Shown here: piece after piece, positions 52,976 to 62,128 of the stretch
How the letters are laid out: every line of letters starts with the position of its first letter
Position numbering within the stretch: position 1 is the first letter of the stretch
Origin: Romeriopsis navalis LEGE 11480
GTDB taxonomy: Bacteria; Cyanobacteriota; Cyanobacteriia; Leptolyngbyales; Leptolyngbyaceae
Direction of reading: 5' to 3'
NCBI RefSeq assembly: GCF_015207035.1
Contig: NZ_JADEXQ010000010.1
Location: 1 to 64,000 of the forward strand
DNA: 64,000 nucleotides
Position numbers and translations under genes: made by a program
Notes under the pieces: generated by a model
Told to the model about the DNA's origin: nothing
Database searches by the model: none
What the model saw: the letters and a program-made list of their open reading frames with translations, nothing else

Positions 52976-54346
52976 ATGGATGAAGACCTCACGTCTGCTG
53001 ACCTCGAAATTCTGTATGCAGCTGATGCTGCAGTTCACCAGGGAACGGGTGATCACTTAAGTGATCTTGAAACCTTGGTATTACGGGGTTCTCTGAAAAA
53101 AGCGAAGTATAGCGAAATTGCCGCCACCTATGGCTATAGCCCTGAATATCTCAATAAAGACATTGGGAACAAGTTATGGCGCAAATTATCTGCAGCACTT
53201 GGAGAGAATGTCAGCAAAGCCAGTTTCCGTGAACCAGTGCGTCGCTGGTGGGCACAGTCTGCCTCTGCAAATATTGGAGGGGCGGTGCCTGTATCACCCT
53301 CAATGAAGAGCTATGAAGGTGATGGCACGATTTATATTGAGCGACCACCGATTGAACGCAATTGCTGCGAAACACTCTTAACTCCTGGCGGTATGGTTCG
53401 GATTAAGGCCGCTCAGAAAATGGGGAAAAGTTTATTACTAGATCGGATACTTGAGGATGTCAGTCGAAAATTCTTTAAAACCGTCAAATTAGATCTAAAA
53501 CTAGCAGATTCCACTGTATATAGTGATTTGGAAACCTTTTTGAAGTGGGTTTGTACTAATACAGCAGACTATTTGGATCTAGACGATCAATTAGCGCAAT
53601 TCTGGAAACCGATGTATGGATTGAATCAGAATACTACGCGGTACTTCCAAAGATATATTTTGTCTGCGCTTGATCAGCCTTTGGTCTTAGCCTTTGATAA
53701 TTTTGACTTGCTATTTGAGCAACCGAGTATTTTCAAGGACTTTTGTCGCTTACTACGTGGCTGGTATGAAAATACGAAATCTAATGATCGAATTGGGCAA
53801 ATTTGGCAACGACTACGATTGGTCGTTGTCCATTCAACACAAGAGTATCCCAAGCTTGATATTAACCATTCCCCTTTCAATGTGGGTTGCGCATTTGAGC
53901 TCCCAGAATTCACTCAGAATCAAAGCCGAGATTTAGCACAAGCCTACGGGATTCAGCTCAATAGCGGCCAATTTAGTGAATATGACTTAAATCAGCTGAT
54001 TTCTATAGTTGGTGGTCATCCTTACTTAATTGCATCGGCTCTGGAACATCTTCAGCGTGTTGCAATCTCAGTAACAGATCTACTAGAAGTTGCAGCAATG
54101 GAAAGTTCGTTGTACGGCAATCATCTCCGCCAATTACTATGGCAACTCAAAGCAAAACCTGAGTTAGTTGAAGCATTACGGATGCTGATCTTTTCGCAGT
54201 CCCCGATTCGATTGGATTCGCAACGGTCTTTTATGCTTCATAGCATGGGTTTAGCAAGATTTGAACGAGATAAATGTCTACCCAGTTACGAGTTATATCG
54301 TCGATACTTTGCTGCGCGTTTGCAGGATGAGTTAGCAGGAGATTAA
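52976..54346 (+). CDS. HTH-AAA-like protein, paralogue of 41810-43228
   Basis: 456 residues from ATG 52976 (GAGG 8 nt upstream); the longer reading starts with TTG before the ribosome binding site. N-terminal HTH-like domain: LSDLETLVLRGSLKKAKYSE, YGYSPEYLNKDIGNKLWRKL. AAA-like domain: RPPIERNCCETLLTPGGMVR, IKAAQKMGKSLLLD (P-loop with Ala for the first Gly), LVLAFDNFDLLF (Walker B with Asn), FNVGCAFELPEFT. It is followed after two bases by 54349-58791 with the ribosome binding site inside its end, so the pair is translationally coupled, as at 41810-43228/39481-41832. Confidence 0.78.
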   Translation: MDEDLTSADLEILYAADAAVHQGTGDHLSDLETLVLRGSLKKAKYSEIAATYGYSPEYLNKDIGNKLWRKLSAALGENVSKASFREPVRRWWAQSASANIGGAVPVSPSMKSYEGDGTIYIERPPIERNCCETLLTPGGMVRIKAAQKMGKSLLLDRILEDVSRKFFKTVKLDLKLADSTVYSDLETFLKWVCTNTADYLDLDDQLAQFWKPMYGLNQNTTRYFQRYILSALDQPLVLAFDNFDLLFEQPSIFKDFCRLLRGWYENTKSNDRIGQIWQRLRLVVVHSTQEYPKLDINHSPFNVGCAFELPEFTQNQSRDLAQAYGIQLNSGQFSEYDLNQLISIVGGHPYLIASALEHLQRVAISVTDLLEVAAMESSLYGNHLRQLLWQLKAKPELVEALRMLIFSQSPIRLDSQRSFMLHSMGLARFERDKCLPSYELYRRYFAARLQDELAGD

Positions 54347-54348
54347 TC

Positions 54349-57300
54349 ATGGCAGGGCAGCAGTATATATTTTCTGGAAGTTTACCGGAAGATGCCACGA
54401 CATATGTGCGCCGACAGGCCGATAATGAGCTGTATGGGGCGCTTAGAGCGGGCGAATTTTGCTATATTCTAAATTCCCGGCAAACAGGAAAATCAAGTTT
54501 ACGTGTGCGCACAATGTCCCGATTGCGGGCAATCGGGATTGCTTGCGTTGCTATTGACCTGTCCTTTAACGAAATTCAGCTGGCTACTCCAGAGCAATGG
54601 TATGTCGGATTAATTGATAATCTAATTGATAGTTTTGAACTGGATCTCGACCTAGAAGATTGGTGGGAGGCTCAGCCCATTAGATCACCCCTCAGTAAGT
54701 TCAAAAAATTCATTGATGAGATCTTACTCAAACAAATCATTACGCCCATTTTGGTTTTTATTGATGAGATCGATAGTGTTCTCAGTTTACCGTTTCCAAC
54801 AGATGATTTCTTTGCATTTATTCGAGCTTGCTATAACCAGCGAGTTGACAATTCCGATTACCAACGACTGACCTTTTGTTTATTGGGCGTTGCTTCGCCC
54901 AATGATCTAATGGGTGACAAGCAGCGTACACCTTTCAACATTGGTCGGGCAATTGTGTTGCAAGGATTTCAGTTATCAGAAACTGGGCCACTACAGCGAG
55001 GTATGGAAGGTAAAGTTGGTTCGCCTGAAGGCATAATGACTGAAATCTTATCTTGGACAGGCGGACAGCCCTTTCTAACCCAGAAGCTTTGTCGATTAGT
55101 TGTAGAGCAGCCCCATCCTGAAACGGTTAATATTGCCCAATTAGTTCAGACACAAATCATTGAGAACTGGGCATCCCAGGATGAGCCAGTCCATTTGCGC
55201 ACGATTAGTGACCGAATCTGCACGCATCCCGAATCTGCAGCTCGGATGTTGGAGCTGTACCAGCAGATTTTGGTTGAAGGACAGATCGATCAAGTTAAGC
55301 AGGATACCGCACGACAACAACTGCTCCTGAGTAATTTGGTAGTTCGGACTAATGGGCAGCTAAAGGTCTGTAATCCAATTTATAGCCAAATCTTTGATGC
55401 AGAATGGGTGATGCAGCGATTAAGCGAATTGCGCCCGCCATTTTATGCAGAAGCATTACGGGCGTGGCACGCATCAGGCGATCAGAACCCTGACTTTTTG
55501 CTGCGGGGGCAAGCCCTTGAGGAAGCGAGGAATTGGGCGGCGGGGCAACGATTGAGTGATGAGGACCAACGCTTCTTGGATGCATGCCAAGAGCTGAGCC
55601 AGCAGGAATTGCAAGATTCTTTAGCAACTGAGCAGCAAGCAAGAGAAACTTTGGCTGCAGAACAACAGGAAGCAGAGCAACGATTAAAAGCAGTCAACGA
55701 ACAATTACAAGTTGTTGATCAACAGCTACGAGCAAAAGAATTAAAGCTCTCTCAAGCTAGCCATCGACTGATTTTTGGTGGATTAGCTTTAGCGGTCATG
55801 GTGGTGGGGATGATTATTACAGGGAGTGTTGCAAAGGAACGCATTGAGGCCGCAAGTACCGCGCAGAAACAAAATACATCACTGACACAGAAGAATCAGC
55901 AGTTAGAAGATGAGAATGAGAATCTATCGAGTTCTAATCAGCAATTAGAATTTCAAAATGAGACTTTAAAAACGGATGCAAAACAGTCAAAATTAGCAGC
56001 AGATCAGGCTCAGCGCCAGGTTGATGCAGCCCAGCAAAGCGTGCTTATCGCAGTCCAAAAAGAACGTGCTGCGACACAAGAAGCTAACGCTGCGCAGGTG
56101 GAAATAGAAGCAGCACAACAGACTCTGGCAATTGTTCAACAGGAAAAACAGGCTACTGAACAATTGGCAAACGTAGCAGAAGATAGAGCTGTCGATGCTG
56201 AGGCAAAACGAAGTCGGGCCGTGAGTCGATTAGAGTGGGCTAAGCAAGGTGCCGCACTCGAACGTAATGGCGAGCTTAATGTAGAACGGTGGCAGCAATC
56301 GCCGAGTGTTGACACGTTGCTGATGGCAATGAAAACTGGGCAATCACTTTATCGAATGCAGCGTCAACTGCTACCCTCAGAATCTGCCTATCAAGCTTTT
56401 AGCCCATTAGTGGCATTACAAAGTGCGATCAATGAGCATATGCCAGAAGTAACTCAATTATCGCCTCATTCAGATAGGGTAAGGAATGCAGCTTTTAGTC
56501 CAGATGGCCGATATGTCCTGACGAGCAGTGGACAGTTTGCTTATATTTGGTCGGTTCAGTCAGGTAAATTAATCCGTACGCTGAGTGGTCATCAAGGCCA
56601 GCTAAGGGATGCTCGGTTTAGCTCGGATGGGAAAAAAATTGTTACGGCCAGTACTGACAAGACTGTACGCACTTGGGCAGTTGATTCGGGCCGATTGCTA
56701 AAAACCTTTAAGGGATATACCAAGGGGCTCAACCGTGCTCAATTTAGTAGTGATAGCCAATATATTTTGACAATTGAGACTCGTAATAAGAGAAAGGCTC
56801 GTACTTGGTCTGCTCGTATTTGGTCAGTGAAATCCGGTAAGCTTGTAAACCACATTAAGGACAAGCCAGGGATTGTTCGGGATATACGCTTCCAATCTCG
56901 TGATGCACGGCTGTTGACTAGTAATCAGATAAAGACAGACAACTTTGTTCGTGTTTGGTCTACTAGTTCTGCTCAGCCGCTGAGCATGCTCAAGGGACAT
57001 CGTGAGCGCGTCAATCGAGCGCGATTCAGTCCGGATGGTCGCCAGATTCTGACTGCTAGTCGTGATCGGACCGCACGTATTTGGTCTGCAAATTCCGGCA
57101 AGCTAGAGAGAATGATCAGGAATCATGGAGGTGTTGTTAGGGAGGCGCACTTTAGTCCCGATGGAACTCGCATTCTCACAGTAAGTAGTGGGCTAGTCTA
57201 TCTATGGCAAGCTGATACGGGTAGATTACTTGCTCGTTTTCGGCATCGAGGGTCGAAGTATCGATTTAGTCCGGATGGGACTCGCCTCCTTACAGTAAGT

Positions 57301-58791
57301 GGTAACTCGGTTTATGTATGGTCTGTTGATCGGGGCACGCTCATTGGTATTCTGAAAGGACATCAAAGCTCCATTACCCAAGCCCGTTTTAGTCCAGATG
57401 GTCGACGTATTCTGACTGCTAGTCGTGACCGGAGCGCGCGTCTTTGGTCTACTAATATGGGACAGCACTTTAGAACGCTGAAGGGGCTTAAACATATTGT
57501 TAGGGAGGCGCATTTTAGTCAAGATGGGACACGTGTTATCACATTGAGCTCTGATCAGGCTGCACGTATTTGGTCTGTATCATCCGGTCAATTACTAGAC
57601 ACCCTTAAAGACTCTCGTCTTGCTCGATTGAGCAATATACGTTTCAGCCCAGACGGTAAACGCTTTGTCGGTCTCAGCGGTTTTTTATTCCCCAGACAAA
57701 TATATATAAAGGAGATTAATTCCAATCAACGCCTGATTAAAATTGAGCAGCCTCGGAGGTTGGGGTTCCTGACAGATGTTCGGTTTAGCCTAGATGGAAC
57801 ACGGATTTTAGCGGCTAGTGGCAGCAAGAGGGTAGCCTATATGTGGTCTGCTAGTTCAGGCAAACTTCTTAATACCTTTGAGGGACATACAAGTTGGCTT
57901 AACAAGGCCCGATTTAGTCCGGATGGAACACGGATTCTGACGGCGAGCAACGATAAAACAGCGCGGCTGTGGTCTGCTAGTTCAGGCAAATTACTCACTA
58001 TTTTTAAGGGGCACGAAAATAGCATTATTGATATCCAATTTAGTCCGGATGGAACACGGATTCTGACGGCGAGCAGCGACAAAACAGCACGGCTGTGGTC
58101 TGCTAGCTCAGGTAAATTACTCACTATTTTCAAGGGGCATACGAGTGTGCCTAATCGGGTTCAATTTAGTCCCGATGGGACGCGCATCATTACGGCTAGC
58201 CGCGATGGAGAGGCGCGAATATGGTCTGCTAGCTCCAGACAGCCCATCGCCATACTTGGTTATCTTGGAGCAATCAGGGACATGCAATTTAGTCCCGATG
58301 GCAGTCGTATTCTCACCGCTGGAAGCGATCGTCTAGTACAGGTATGGTCTACGAGGTCTGGCAAGCTGATTGCTCAACTCAAGGATCATACAGGTATATT
58401 TAGGCGTGCACAATTTAGCCCCGATGGCAGCCGAATTTTGACGGCTGCTTCAACGGGAGATATTCGCACGTGGCCAGGCCAGGATTTAGCTAATTTATTA
58501 GCGCAGGGTTGTAATCACTTGAATGCATACTTTGCTGCTCAACCAACGGAACTAGAATCACTTAATATTTGCAATACTCCGTCGCGCAAGCGCCAAATCT
58601 TGCCCACATTGATCAAAGAAGGCGATATACTCGCACGGCGAGGTAAGATTGAGTCTGCTACTCAACATTATCAAACAGCACTCGACTGGTCTCCCGAACT
58701 ACAATTCGATCCCTCAAAACGTGCTAGGAGCTTGGCTGCTGAGACAATTAAAAGGCGAGCTATTCGCAGACAACAATCAAAGAAGCAGTAA
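54349..58791 (+). CDS. AAA-like ATPase with coiled coil and WD40 propellers
   Basis: 1480 residues. ~1-340: AAA-like domain close to that of 39481-41832 (FSGSLPEDATTYVRRQADNE, LNSRQTGKSSLRVR, LVFIDEIDSVLSL, FNIGRAIVLQGF). A transmembrane helix (LIFGGLALAVMVVGMIITG) at about 480 is followed by ~130 residues of Gln/Glu/Ala coiled coil (QLEDENENLSSSNQQLEFQN). Then come about 16 WD40-type units, recognised by FSPDG-x-RILTAS-x-D and R-x-W (or the like), enough for two propellers. The C-terminal ~100 residues are TPR-like (ESATQHYQTALDWSP). Likely a membrane-tethered sensor or scaffold paired with 52976-54346. Function unknown. Confidence 0.85.
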   Translation: MAGQQYIFSGSLPEDATTYVRRQADNELYGALRAGEFCYILNSRQTGKSSLRVRTMSRLRAIGIACVAIDLSFNEIQLATPEQWYVGLIDNLIDSFELDLDLEDWWEAQPIRSPLSKFKKFIDEILLKQIITPILVFIDEIDSVLSLPFPTDDFFAFIRACYNQRVDNSDYQRLTFCLLGVASPNDLMGDKQRTPFNIGRAIVLQGFQLSETGPLQRGMEGKVGSPEGIMTEILSWTGGQPFLTQKLCRLVVEQPHPETVNIAQLVQTQIIENWASQDEPVHLRTISDRICTHPESAARMLELYQQILVEGQIDQVKQDTARQQLLLSNLVVRTNGQLKVCNPIYSQIFDAEWVMQRLSELRPPFYAEALRAWHASGDQNPDFLLRGQALEEARNWAAGQRLSDEDQRFLDACQELSQQELQDSLATEQQARETLAAEQQEAEQRLKAVNEQLQVVDQQLRAKELKLSQASHRLIFGGLALAVMVVGMIITGSVAKERIEAASTAQKQNTSLTQKNQQLEDENENLSSSNQQLEFQNETLKTDAKQSKLAADQAQRQVDAAQQSVLIAVQKERAATQEANAAQVEIEAAQQTLAIVQQEKQATEQLANVAEDRAVDAEAKRSRAVSRLEWAKQGAALERNGELNVERWQQSPSVDTLLMAMKTGQSLYRMQRQLLPSESAYQAFSPLVALQSAINEHMPEVTQLSPHSDRVRNAAFSPDGRYVLTSSGQFAYIWSVQSGKLIRTLSGHQGQLRDARFSSDGKKIVTASTDKTVRTWAVDSGRLLKTFKGYTKGLNRAQFSSDSQYILTIETRNKRKARTWSARIWSVKSGKLVNHIKDKPGIVRDIRFQSRDARLLTSNQIKTDNFVRVWSTSSAQPLSMLKGHRERVNRARFSPDGRQILTASRDRTARIWSANSGKLERMIRNHGGVVREAHFSPDGTRILTVSSGLVYLWQADTGRLLARFRHRGSKYRFSPDGTRLLTVSGNSVYVWSVDRGTLIGILKGHQSSITQARFSPDGRRILTASRDRSARLWSTNMGQHFRTLKGLKHIVREAHFSQDGTRVITLSSDQAARIWSVSSGQLLDTLKDSRLARLSNIRFSPDGKRFVGLSGFLFPRQIYIKEINSNQRLIKIEQPRRLGFLTDVRFSLDGTRILAASGSKRVAYMWSASSGKLLNTFEGHTSWLNKARFSPDGTRILTASNDKTARLWSASSGKLLTIFKGHENSIIDIQFSPDGTRILTASSDKTARLWSASSGKLLTIFKGHTSVPNRVQFSPDGTRIITASRDGEARIWSASSRQPIAILGYLGAIRDMQFSPDGSRILTAGSDRLVQVWSTRSGKLIAQLKDHTGIFRRAQFSPDGSRILTAASTGDIRTWPGQDLANLLAQGCNHLNAYFAAQPTELESLNICNTPSRKRQILPTLIKEGDILARRGKIESATQHYQTALDWSPELQFDPSKRARSLAAETIKRRAIRRQQSKKQ
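57913..58164 (+). repeat. Tandem 126-bp repeat of a WD40 unit
   Basis: Two successive copies (about 57913-58038 and 58039-58164), each 42 codons long, are nearly identical at DNA level (a few third-position changes), far more alike than the other units. This is a recent internal duplication in the propeller region. Confidence 0.75.
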
Positions 58792-58937
58792 TGCCAAATC
58801 GTACAGTACCTGCAAACTGTTGGTAGATGACCAGGCGCAAGTGAGAGAGGGCGAGCCGATCGCTGAATGCGGTGATGAATGTATCAGCAGCGGGCCCCAT
58901 TTATTAAATGTCAGTAATGATGAGTGTCAAGTGTGAT

Positions 58938-59009
58938 CAGAATTTTGTGCAAATGCTGTTTCCAACCCGGCATTCACGGGAGTTTCAGATTCAGTTACAC
59001 AAAATTCTG
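58938..59009. repeat. 12-bp inverted repeat, possible element remnant
   Basis: CAGAATTTTGTG (58938-58949) pairs perfectly with CACAAAATTCTG (58998-59009), with 48 nt between. The right arm continues GACAGTC, similar to the ends of the adjacent IS3-type element. It could be a deleted insertion or MITE. From 58792 to 59062 I see no gene. Confidence 0.35.
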
Positions 59010-59062
59010 GACAGTCTCGCATTCGTAGGTTAAGAGTGTGCTTGTAAATGTGAGTTTGAAAT

Positions 59063-60343
59063 GCTCCCCAAAAACTGGACAGTCAAATAAGATGGAATGC
59101 GAGCAGTAGTTCATCGCGTAACTACGGTGAATCATCGCATTATGAGTCGCAAAACATACAGCGCGGAATACAAAGCGAAAATTGCCCTCGAAGCGATTCA
59201 AGGACACAAGACTATCAACGAGATTGCCACGACGCATGGTCTGCATCCGACGCAAATCACTCAGTGGAAAAAGCGAGCGCTGGCGTCAATGCTCGATGCC
59301 TTTTCGCGCAAAAGTCAACGTCAACAACAAGACCAAACGGCATTGACGGGTGAACTGTATCAGCAAATCGGCCAACTGAAAGTCGAGTTGGACTGGTTGA
59401 AAAAAAATCTGGTCTTACCGGTGGCCGCTAAACGCCGTCTGATTGACCCGGCCCGCACGGATCTGAGCCTTCAACGTCAATGCGAATTGCTGCGCTTGAA
59501 TCGTTCCAGTTGGTACTACCAAGCTGCCTGCAAAAGCCCCGAAAATGAGCGATTAATGGGCCTTATTGATCAGCAATTTACTCAAACCCCGTTCTACGGA
59601 GTGCGCCGCATGACGGCTTGGTTACGAACACAGGGTGAGCGCGTTAATCCCAAACGGGTCAGGCGCTTGATGCGGAAAATGGGGTTGATGGCGATCGATC
59701 CCAAACCGAAGTTGAGTTTGCCCAGCGACAGTCCCCGGCGATTCCCCTACTTGTTGAGCGATTATGCAATTACCCAACCGAATCAAGTCTGGTCCACCGA
59801 TATTACCTATATCCTTTGGTCACAGGGCTTCATCTACTTGGTGGCGATCATCGATTGGTTCAGTCGCTATGTGCTGGATTGGCAGGTCTCGAATACGATG
59901 GATGTGTAGTTCTGTCTCGACAATCTGGAGCATGCCTTACAGAACGGACAACCCCGCATCTTTAACAATGACTAGGGCGCACAGTTCACCAGTCTCGCTT
60001 TCACCCAACGGCTTGAGGAAGCCCGGATTAAGATCAGTCAGGATGGCAAGGGCCGGGCCTATGACAATATCTTTGTCGAACGCCTGTGACGCAGTGTGAA
60101 ATACGAGGAAGTCTATATCAAATCCTATCTCTCGGTCCCAGAAGCAATCCATCACCTCAATGCCTAGTTCCAGTTCTATAACCAAGAGCAATTACATCAA
60201 TCGTTAGATTATCAGCCACCGGCATTGATCCATTTCCAGTAAACTTGGAGGTAGAAGTATGAATTGACACAACTGCCATCATTTCGACCAACTGCTCGAT
60301 TCCATCTTAAATTTCTCGTTTTTCTGTCTAGTCCTTGGGGAGC
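59063..60343 (+). mobile_element. Decayed IS3-family insertion sequence
   Basis: Imperfect terminal inverted repeats begin GCTCCCCAAAAACTGGACAG at 59063 and GCTCCCCAAGGACTAGACAG (minus strand) at 60343. Both are followed further in by AAGATGGAAT and CGAGCAG. No target duplication is recognisable. The element abuts a TnpB remnant at its right end, so it may have landed in an older transposon. Confidence 0.65.
59142..60242 (+). pseudogene. IS3-type transposase with four in-frame stops and no frameshift
   Basis: From ATG 59142 the OrfA-type HTH (TYSAEYKAKIALEAIQGHKT, ITQWKKRAL) is fused in frame to OrfB across an A8 run (59400-59407). The DDE catalytic region follows (WSTDITYI with the first Asp). 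Stops then occur at 59907 (TAG), 59973 (TAG), 60087 (TGA) and 60165 (TAG), but the same frame reads on to a natural TAA at 60242 and contains FNND-stop-GAQFTS, DNIFVERL-stop-RSVKYE and FYNQEQLHQSL. By family consensus the stops replace Gln (CAG) and Trp (TGG), i.e. simple transitions. No indel has disturbed the frame. Confidence 0.8.
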
Positions 60344-60354
60344 GCCTCAGGTAT

Positions 60355-60522
60355 TCTTGCCCACATTGTGGAAATGAGATGGAGCGAGATACCAACGCCG
60401 CTGTAACGCTCAACCTCGAAAGAGGAAGAGAAGCCAGCCTTGTAACGCCTAAGCGGTCAGCGTCTGGAGTATGTCACGAAGTGCTTTCTACAGAGCAATG
60501 CTCAACCGCAAGTTTCCCATAA
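60355..60522 (+). pseudogene. Second TnpB C-terminal remnant
   Basis: An open 56-codon stretch reads SCPHCGNEMERDTNAAVTLN and LERGRE, the TnpB zinc-ribbon half and the RD.NAA motif, ending at TAA 60520-60522. It overlaps the 3' end of the ABC exporter gene on the opposite strand by 49 nt. No start or RuvC part is present, and the IS3-type element lies immediately upstream. Confidence 0.55.
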
Positions 60523-62114
60523 TCCAGTTTGATGATGCGATTGGCCAGCTTAAAGTATTGATCATCATGGCTAATCACCAGTACAGTTTTGCCACGGGCT
60601 GTGAGTGCTGGTAAAAATTGAGTATAAAAAATCTCCTTGAAAACTGGATCTTGGTTGGCTGCCCATTCATCAAAAATATAGAAGGGTCGATCTTCTAAAT
60701 AAGCCGTGAGTAAAGCCAGTCTTTGCCTTTGCCCGCCTGACAAATCCATCGTTGAGAGCTGACCATTCTGAACGCTCACCTTATGATCAAGCTGGAGCTG
60801 CACAAGATATTGCTGCGCTTGAGCATCGATTTGGGGGTTTTTCAAGCCTAATAGATCATTGAATAATTGGAAGTCAGCAAATACGACGGAAAACAATTGC
60901 AGGTAAGATTCACGATTTTCATGGGTGATGCATTCGCCATTTAAGTATACGGCCCCAGCTTCGGGTGTATATAGCCCAGTGATTAACTTTGCGAGTGTAG
61001 TTTTACCACTGCCATTACCACCGACCAGAAAAACTAACTCACCTGGCGTGAATTTTAGATTAATCGGCCCCAACGTGAAATGGCTCTCTTCCCGCTCTCG
61101 GTAGTAAGTATGGCTCACATCAACCAACTCCAAATGCTGCCAGCCATCGGTAAAGTGATTGGAGGATAAAGGCTGTATCTTGGGAATATCGTCACGCTGC
61201 AATCGGATTCCTAAATCCTCAATCTTCTGAAACGCAATCTCCGCCATGGCAAAAGCTGGCAAAGCCGCTAATAGGGCAAAGAGCATCGAACGGATATAAA
61301 GCAGCGTCAGAATATAGCCGGTTAAGATGGAAGGTGTTACTTCAATCAGACTCGGAAAGACAAATAAAATCATCCCCATCACAAACAGCAACAGAAATTT
61401 CGCCCAGGCTTGATTGAGAGCATGCAACATCCCCCAAAAAAAGAACCGGCGCTGCCGCCTCGCCGCAACTGGTTGCAGACTTTCGGAGAAAAAAGCCTGA
61501 CGACGATCGTGATGTAATTTCAGCTCTTTAATTCCGTCAATCATCAGCCGAAAATGACCGTACAATTGACCCGAATCAGACCGCGCAAGTTTTAGCAAAG
61601 CCTGGCTACGCTGCCAAATTAGATGATAGGTAATCGCCCCCAGCAGTAGTACGAGTAAGAAACCGAGAAATAGCTTCCAAGACAACCAACAAAGATAGCT
61701 CAAACAAATCAGCACAACAACGATATTGGTGCAAAATGGCAGCATCGGTACCAGTGCACCCCCGATCGCTGTCACATCTTCCACCAGCACGGTGAACAGC
61801 TCCGCCCCCCCCACTGACTCGAGCTGACGTAGGGAAGTCTGGAGAATGTCACGACTGAGGCGAATCTGCCAATCAAACACCGACTTGCGATACAAGTAAG
61901 ACAGCAATGACTGTGAAATAACTGAAGTCACTAAAGCAAACAATGCCAAGCCAGCAAACTGCCAACCCATATGGCCCATTCCCGCTTGGCGATTTAAAGC
62001 AGCATGAATTAGGGTAATTAAACTAGCATTGCCTATCCCACTGACTAAAGCGGTTAGCATAGCCAAAGTAGCAATGTAGGGAGAATTACGAAATAGGTAA
62101 GTCAGCAGCTTCAT
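60474..62114 (-). CDS. Cyclic peptide export ABC transporter (PvdE/SyrD type, fused membrane and ATPase domains)
   Basis: 546 residues. Six transmembrane helices (~10-300) are followed by an ATPase domain with Walker A VGGNGSGKTTLAK, signature MDLSGGQRQRLALLTAYLED and Walker B FYIFDEWAANQDP, where Trp-Ala precede Asn (a typical variant of this subfamily). Such half-transporters dimerise and move non-ribosomal peptides or siderophore precursors across the inner membrane. The gene starts 14 nt after the synthetase gene 62129-64000, so both are probably one operon and the exporter should act on that peptide. Confidence 0.88.
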   Translation of the reverse strand: MKLLTYLFRNSPYIATLAMLTALVSGIGNASLITLIHAALNRQAGMGHMGWQFAGLALFALVTSVISQSLLSYLYRKSVFDWQIRLSRDILQTSLRQLESVGGAELFTVLVEDVTAIGGALVPMLPFCTNIVVVLICLSYLCWLSWKLFLGFLLVLLLGAITYHLIWQRSQALLKLARSDSGQLYGHFRLMIDGIKELKLHHDRRQAFFSESLQPVAARRQRRFFFWGMLHALNQAWAKFLLLFVMGMILFVFPSLIEVTPSILTGYILTLLYIRSMLFALLAALPAFAMAEIAFQKIEDLGIRLQRDDIPKIQPLSSNHFTDGWQHLELVDVSHTYYREREESHFTLGPINLKFTPGELVFLVGGNGSGKTTLAKLITGLYTPEAGAVYLNGECITHENRESYLQLFSVVFADFQLFNDLLGLKNPQIDAQAQQYLVQLQLDHKVSVQNGQLSTMDLSGGQRQRLALLTAYLEDRPFYIFDEWAANQDPVFKEIFYTQFLPALTARGKTVLVISHDDQYFKLANRIIKLDYGKLAVEHCSVESTS

Positions 62115-62128
62115 AAAAAATCGTCGCT

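Noticed and set aside
58649-58936. 95-codon plus-strand frame over the end of the WD40 gene
   Set aside because: It overlaps the true frame of the WD40 protein and the extension past 58791 has no domain or coding pattern.
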